Made by a program: the position numbers and the translations under genes. The notes beneath the pieces were generated by a model. It was not told the DNA's origin, ran no database searches, and saw nothing but the letters and a program-made list of their open reading frames with translations. Below, piece by piece: positions 61,299-64,000 of a stretch of DNA of 64,000 nucleotides. Every line of letters begins with the position of its first letter. Position 1 is the first letter of the stretch. Source of the stretch: CBDFGS01 sp965247255 (lineage in GTDB: Bacteria > Chloroflexota > Dehalococcoidia > Lucifugimonadales > CAUZJF01); assembly GCA_965247255.1 (NCBI GenBank), contig CBDFGS010000009.1:310001-374000 (forward strand). Reading direction: 5' to 3'.

Positions 61299-62225
61299 AT
61301 GGAGGTGAGCGTGAAAGCAAAGAGCTTGGGGGGCCCTGGGGGCGCCACCTCCGCGCGGCCTAGCCGAGTGCTCGTCGTCGATGATGAGGTCGTCATTCAG
61401 GCCCTGCTGACCGAGGTACTCAGCGAGGAGGGCCACGAGATCACCACGGCCGACGGCGGCCAGCGCGCTATCGATCTACTGGCGAGCGACAGGTTCGACC
61501 TGGTCATCTGCGACGTCATGATGCCCGAGGTGAATGGGATAGCGGTGTTATCCGCGGCCAGGCGCATCGATCCTGAGTGTCCCGTGCTCATGATCACCGG
61601 CTATCCCTCGGCGGAGACGATTGAGCGCCTGATCAACCTCGGTGCGGCGGACTACATAACCAAGCCGTTCAACGTGGACTTGATCAAGCTCACCGTGGCC
61701 AAGAACCTGGAGCGCAAACAGTCTGAAAGGGCGGCACTCCAGGTCGGACCGACCACTCAGCTGCCGACCCTCGACGCCGCTACAGGGATGTACAACCTCG
61801 CCCTTTTCAAGCAGGCGTTTGAGGGGGAGATCGGACGCTCCGAACGCCGGGGCCATATTTGCAGCCTGCTGATGGCGGAGATCGATGATTTCGATGAGTA
61901 CGCCTTCGGGAGAGACACCTCTACGGCGGACGAGCACCTTCGGATGTTGGGAAGACTGCTCTGGGGTGAATCCGGCCCCGGGGACATCATAGGGCGCACC
62001 GGTCGTGCGGAGTTCGCGCTGGTACTGCCGGAGACGGGGCCGGATGAAGCTTACGCCTTGGGTCACCGCGTCCAGATGAAGGCGGAGTGGCAGTTTACGA
62101 CGAGCATTGGTGTCGCTTGCTTTCCCAAGGACGGCGGGAAACCCGGAGGCCTGATCGATGCCGCGCGCGCGGGCGTCCGGGCCAACAACGAGGCCCGCGG
62201 GCCGCAGCTCCCGCCACATCAGTAG
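61299..62225 (+). CDS. Receiver protein with degenerate GGDEF output domain
   Basis: The 308-residue product has a receiver (RVLVVDDEVVIQALL, Asp in LVICDVMMPEVNG, Lys in YITKPFNVDL) and a C-terminal domain resembling GGDEF by length and flanks (MYNLALFKQAFEGEIGRSER, LLMAEIDDFDEYAFG, TSIGVACFPKDGG). The signature is changed to TGRAEF, so diguanylate cyclase activity is unlikely; it may bind c-di-GMP or GTP or act as a scaffold. Start is ATG 61299 or GTG 61311. It is 84 bases before the PhnD-like gene. Confidence 0.85.
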   Translation: MEVSVKAKSLGGPGGATSARPSRVLVVDDEVVIQALLTEVLSEEGHEITTADGGQRAIDLLASDRFDLVICDVMMPEVNGIAVLSAARRIDPECPVLMITGYPSAETIERLINLGAADYITKPFNVDLIKLTVAKNLERKQSERAALQVGPTTQLPTLDAATGMYNLALFKQAFEGEIGRSERRGHICSLLMAEIDDFDEYAFGRDTSTADEHLRMLGRLLWGESGPGDIIGRTGRAEFALVLPETGPDEAYALGHRVQMKAEWQFTTSIGVACFPKDGGKPGGLIDAARAGVRANNEARGPQLPPHQ

Positions 62226-62309
62226 GCGCGAGGAGGCGAACCGTCCCTGCACGTTTGCTGGAACCCCCTACTCAGCCGAGCATGAAAAGCGCGTCGAAGG
62301 AGGTGTCGA

Positions 62310-63285
62310 ATGAGAGAGTGGATCAGTGGCGTCCGCAGCGTGGCGTCGTGGTTGCTGATATCTGGGCTGTTCAGTCTCGTCCTGCTATCGGCGGCCGCGT
62401 GCGGGGCCACACCGCCTCCATTCGCGTCTCCCTTCGCTGCGCTGCCTACCCCCGAGAATGCGCAGGTCATAACCCTCGGCGATATCGATCCCGACGAGCC
62501 TGCAAAGAAGATCAGGCGCTTCAAGCCCCTCGCGGACTACCTCGCAGAGCACCTGCAGGAGTTCGGGGTCCGAGAGGGGCGCGTTGTGATCGCGCGTGAC
62601 ATCGATGAGATGCAGCACATGATGTTTAGTGGCGAAGTCGACCTCTATTTCGACAGCCCGTTTCCGGCCCTGGCTGTTCAGGAGCGGTCAGGTTCAAGCT
62701 TGATTCTGCGCCGGTCAAAAGGGGGGTATCCCACCTATTGGAGCACCTATGTGGCGCGAAAGGGGGACGGAGTATCAAGGGCCGAGGACCTTCTGGGGAA
62801 CGTGATCGCCTTCGAGAAGCGCCATTCAACATCGGGGTTCCTCCTCCCCGCCGCGACCCTTATCCAGCGGGGTTTCAAGCTAAGAGAGGTGGAAGGCTTA
62901 CAGGCCACGGTTGCGCCTGACGAAATAGGGTACGTATTCTCCGAGGACGAGCAGAACACATTCGAGCTCGTGCGGCGAGGCCTGGTGGCGGGTGGCGCCG
63001 TATCCAATCAGGACTACGAAGAGTTACCAGCCGCCTGGGCTTTGGAGATCACGGCCTTCGATCGTACGATGTCGATTCCCAGGCAGCTGGTCTCAGCGCG
63101 CCCGGGTCTCCCGCCCCCAACTCACCACGAAGATCCAGCGGTTGCTAATGGAGCTCGACCAGTCGGTGGAGGGCCGGGCGTTGCTCAAAAGCGCCCGGGA
63201 CAGCAAGTTCGACGCGCTGTCCGCGGGAGTTCAGGCCCGGCTGGATGGCTTCAAGGAGCTGATGAGCCTGGTCAAAGAGCACTGA
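62310..63285 (+). pseudogene. PhnD-like lipoprotein, C-terminus shifted by one base
   Basis: The protein has a lipobox ending SAAAC near residue 31, then the PhnD/phosphate-phosphonate binding fold (ITLGDIDPDEPAKKIRRF, KPLADYLAEHLQ, VDLYFDSPFPALAVQER, GNVIAFEKRHSTSGFLLPA, LVAGGAVSNQDYEELP). After SIPRQLVSARPG the frame becomes Pro-rich and runs to 63302. From the run of five C at 63113-63118 the next frame reads PQLTTKIQRLLMELDQ, then GRALLKSARDSKFDAL and stops at 63285, the normal end of this fold. One extra C explains this. The gene stands directly before a HAMP sensor (16 bases from the corrected stop), so it is a probable periplasmic sensing partner. Confidence 0.75.
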
Positions 63286-63301
63286 CCGTATTGTGTATTT
63301 G

Positions 63302-64000
63302 ATGATGCAGGGGCGGGGTTGGTTTCGACTCAGCATCGCCTGGATCCTGACGCTAAGCATGGTCTTCGTCGTGGCGACACTGATGGTCGTGACCACCTTG
63401 CTCGATATCCGCCGTGCAAACACCCTCTTTCAAAACGAGATGCAGGAGCACGGCTTTCTCCTCGCCAATACGCTCAACGACGTGCTCGCCGACTCCCTCT
63501 ACTTCGTTGATATAGACAAGATATACGACATCGCGGTTATCGTGAGCGGCCAGCCCGGTATCGTCTACGTTCAGGTTATAGGCCCCGACGGCGAGATACT
63601 CGTAGACACCAGACAAGGCAAGTATTCGGTGGGTACCGTCGAAGACGGATGGGTGCTCAGGGCACTCCACGGTCGCGACATCGCCAGCCGCGTTGGCGAC
63701 GATCGGTTAGAGGTTACCACGGCGATACAGACCGGGACGCAGCTCGTCGGCGGCGTTCGCATCGCATTTAGCCAAACGCCGCTACACGGGAGCATTAGAG
63801 CGCTTGGCCTGGAGCGGCTCCGACAGGGTATTGCGCTTCTTATCGTTGCTGTGGTGCTCGCTTCGTCGTTGGCCCAATACTTCACCCGGCCACTCAGCCG
63901 CCTCGTAAAGGGCACGCAGAGGGTGGCTAAGGGCGACTACGATTTCGAGGCCGCGGGCGGTGAGGTCGGCGAGATCGGAGAGCTGGCGGTCGCATTCGAC
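63302..64000 (+). CDS. HAMP-containing sensor (histidine kinase type), 3' end outside window
   Basis: The frame from ATG 63302 is open to the window end (233 codons). It begins with a membrane helix (IAWILTLSMVFVVATLMVV), then an external domain of about 140 residues (DVLADSLYFVDIDKIYDI, VYVQVIGPDGEILVDT), a second helix (GIALLIVAVVLASSLAQYF) and a HAMP linker (TRPLSRLVKGTQRVAKGDYDF). This is the N-terminal half of a sensor kinase or similar; the transmitter domain lies outside. It pairs with the PhnD-like lipoprotein upstream. Confidence 0.88.
   Translation, partial: MMQGRGWFRLSIAWILTLSMVFVVATLMVVTTLLDIRRANTLFQNEMQEHGFLLANTLNDVLADSLYFVDIDKIYDIAVIVSGQPGIVYVQVIGPDGEILVDTRQGKYSVGTVEDGWVLRALHGRDIASRVGDDRLEVTTAIQTGTQLVGGVRIAFSQTPLHGSIRALGLERLRQGIALLIVAVVLASSLAQYFTRPLSRLVKGTQRVAKGDYDFEAAGGEVGEIGELAVAFD

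Overview
The window is GC-rich, densely packed bacterial chromosome with short gaps, frequent 4-bp start/stop overlaps (ATGA, GTGA) and many GTG/TTG starts. No rRNA, tRNA, CRISPR array or prophage was seen. Several features together suggest a Chloroflexota genome, probably Dehalococcoidia or SAR202-like: an archaeal-type phosphoglycerate mutase, a membrane pyrophosphatase, a DUF3105 protein, a bacterial translin-like protein, Asp-box (sialidase-fold) proteins, and dispersed hairpin repeats. That placement is inference; no marker phylogeny was possible.

Layout. 1-8.8 kb: minus-strand housekeeping genes (Asp-box protein, miaA, tpiA, apgM-type iPGM, pgk, polyprenyl synthase, tsaC), interrupted by a plus-strand TIR-like putative immune effector and an SRPBCC protein. 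9.2-21.2 kb: guaA, a REP-associated transposase surrounded and invaded by its REP palindromes, purD, a large membrane/FG-GAP protein, then purE-purB-purC, a DUF3105 protein and purS. 21.2-27.3 kb: a minus-strand his operon hisZ-hisG-(phospholipase C-like)-hisD-hisC-hisB. 27.4-42.8 kb: PadR, DegV, a transglutaminase-like protein, a K+ channel, a divergent SecA paralogue, a repetitive lipoprotein, an SGNH hydrolase, DUF350 and DUF4178 proteins, a cupin and a NarL-type sensor kinase. 42.9-51.7 kb: mnmA, DinB, rnhB, yraN, an AbrB antitoxin with a decayed PIN toxin, thiE, a sialidase-like protein, a translin-like protein and a K+-dependent membrane pyrophosphatase preceded by 150-bp tandem repeats and an intrinsic terminator. 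52.6-64 kb: a dense signalling region of sensor kinases, response regulators, a LuxR-type regulator and a PhnD-like binding protein next to a HAMP sensor.

The clearest structural discovery is at 55,446-57,162. A complete IS1380-family element (18-bp perfect terminal inverted repeats, 5-bp CTAAG target duplication) sits inside a membrane histidine kinase gene. Removing the element and one target copy restores a single in-frame gene of about 622 codons. Other lesions were found by reading across frames. The TIR-like gene has ATC where its start codon should be. The LuxR regulator and the PhnD-like protein each carry a one-base frameshift near their C-terminus. The PIN toxin is a frameshifted remnant. 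Each could be real decay or a sequence error, and raw reads would decide.
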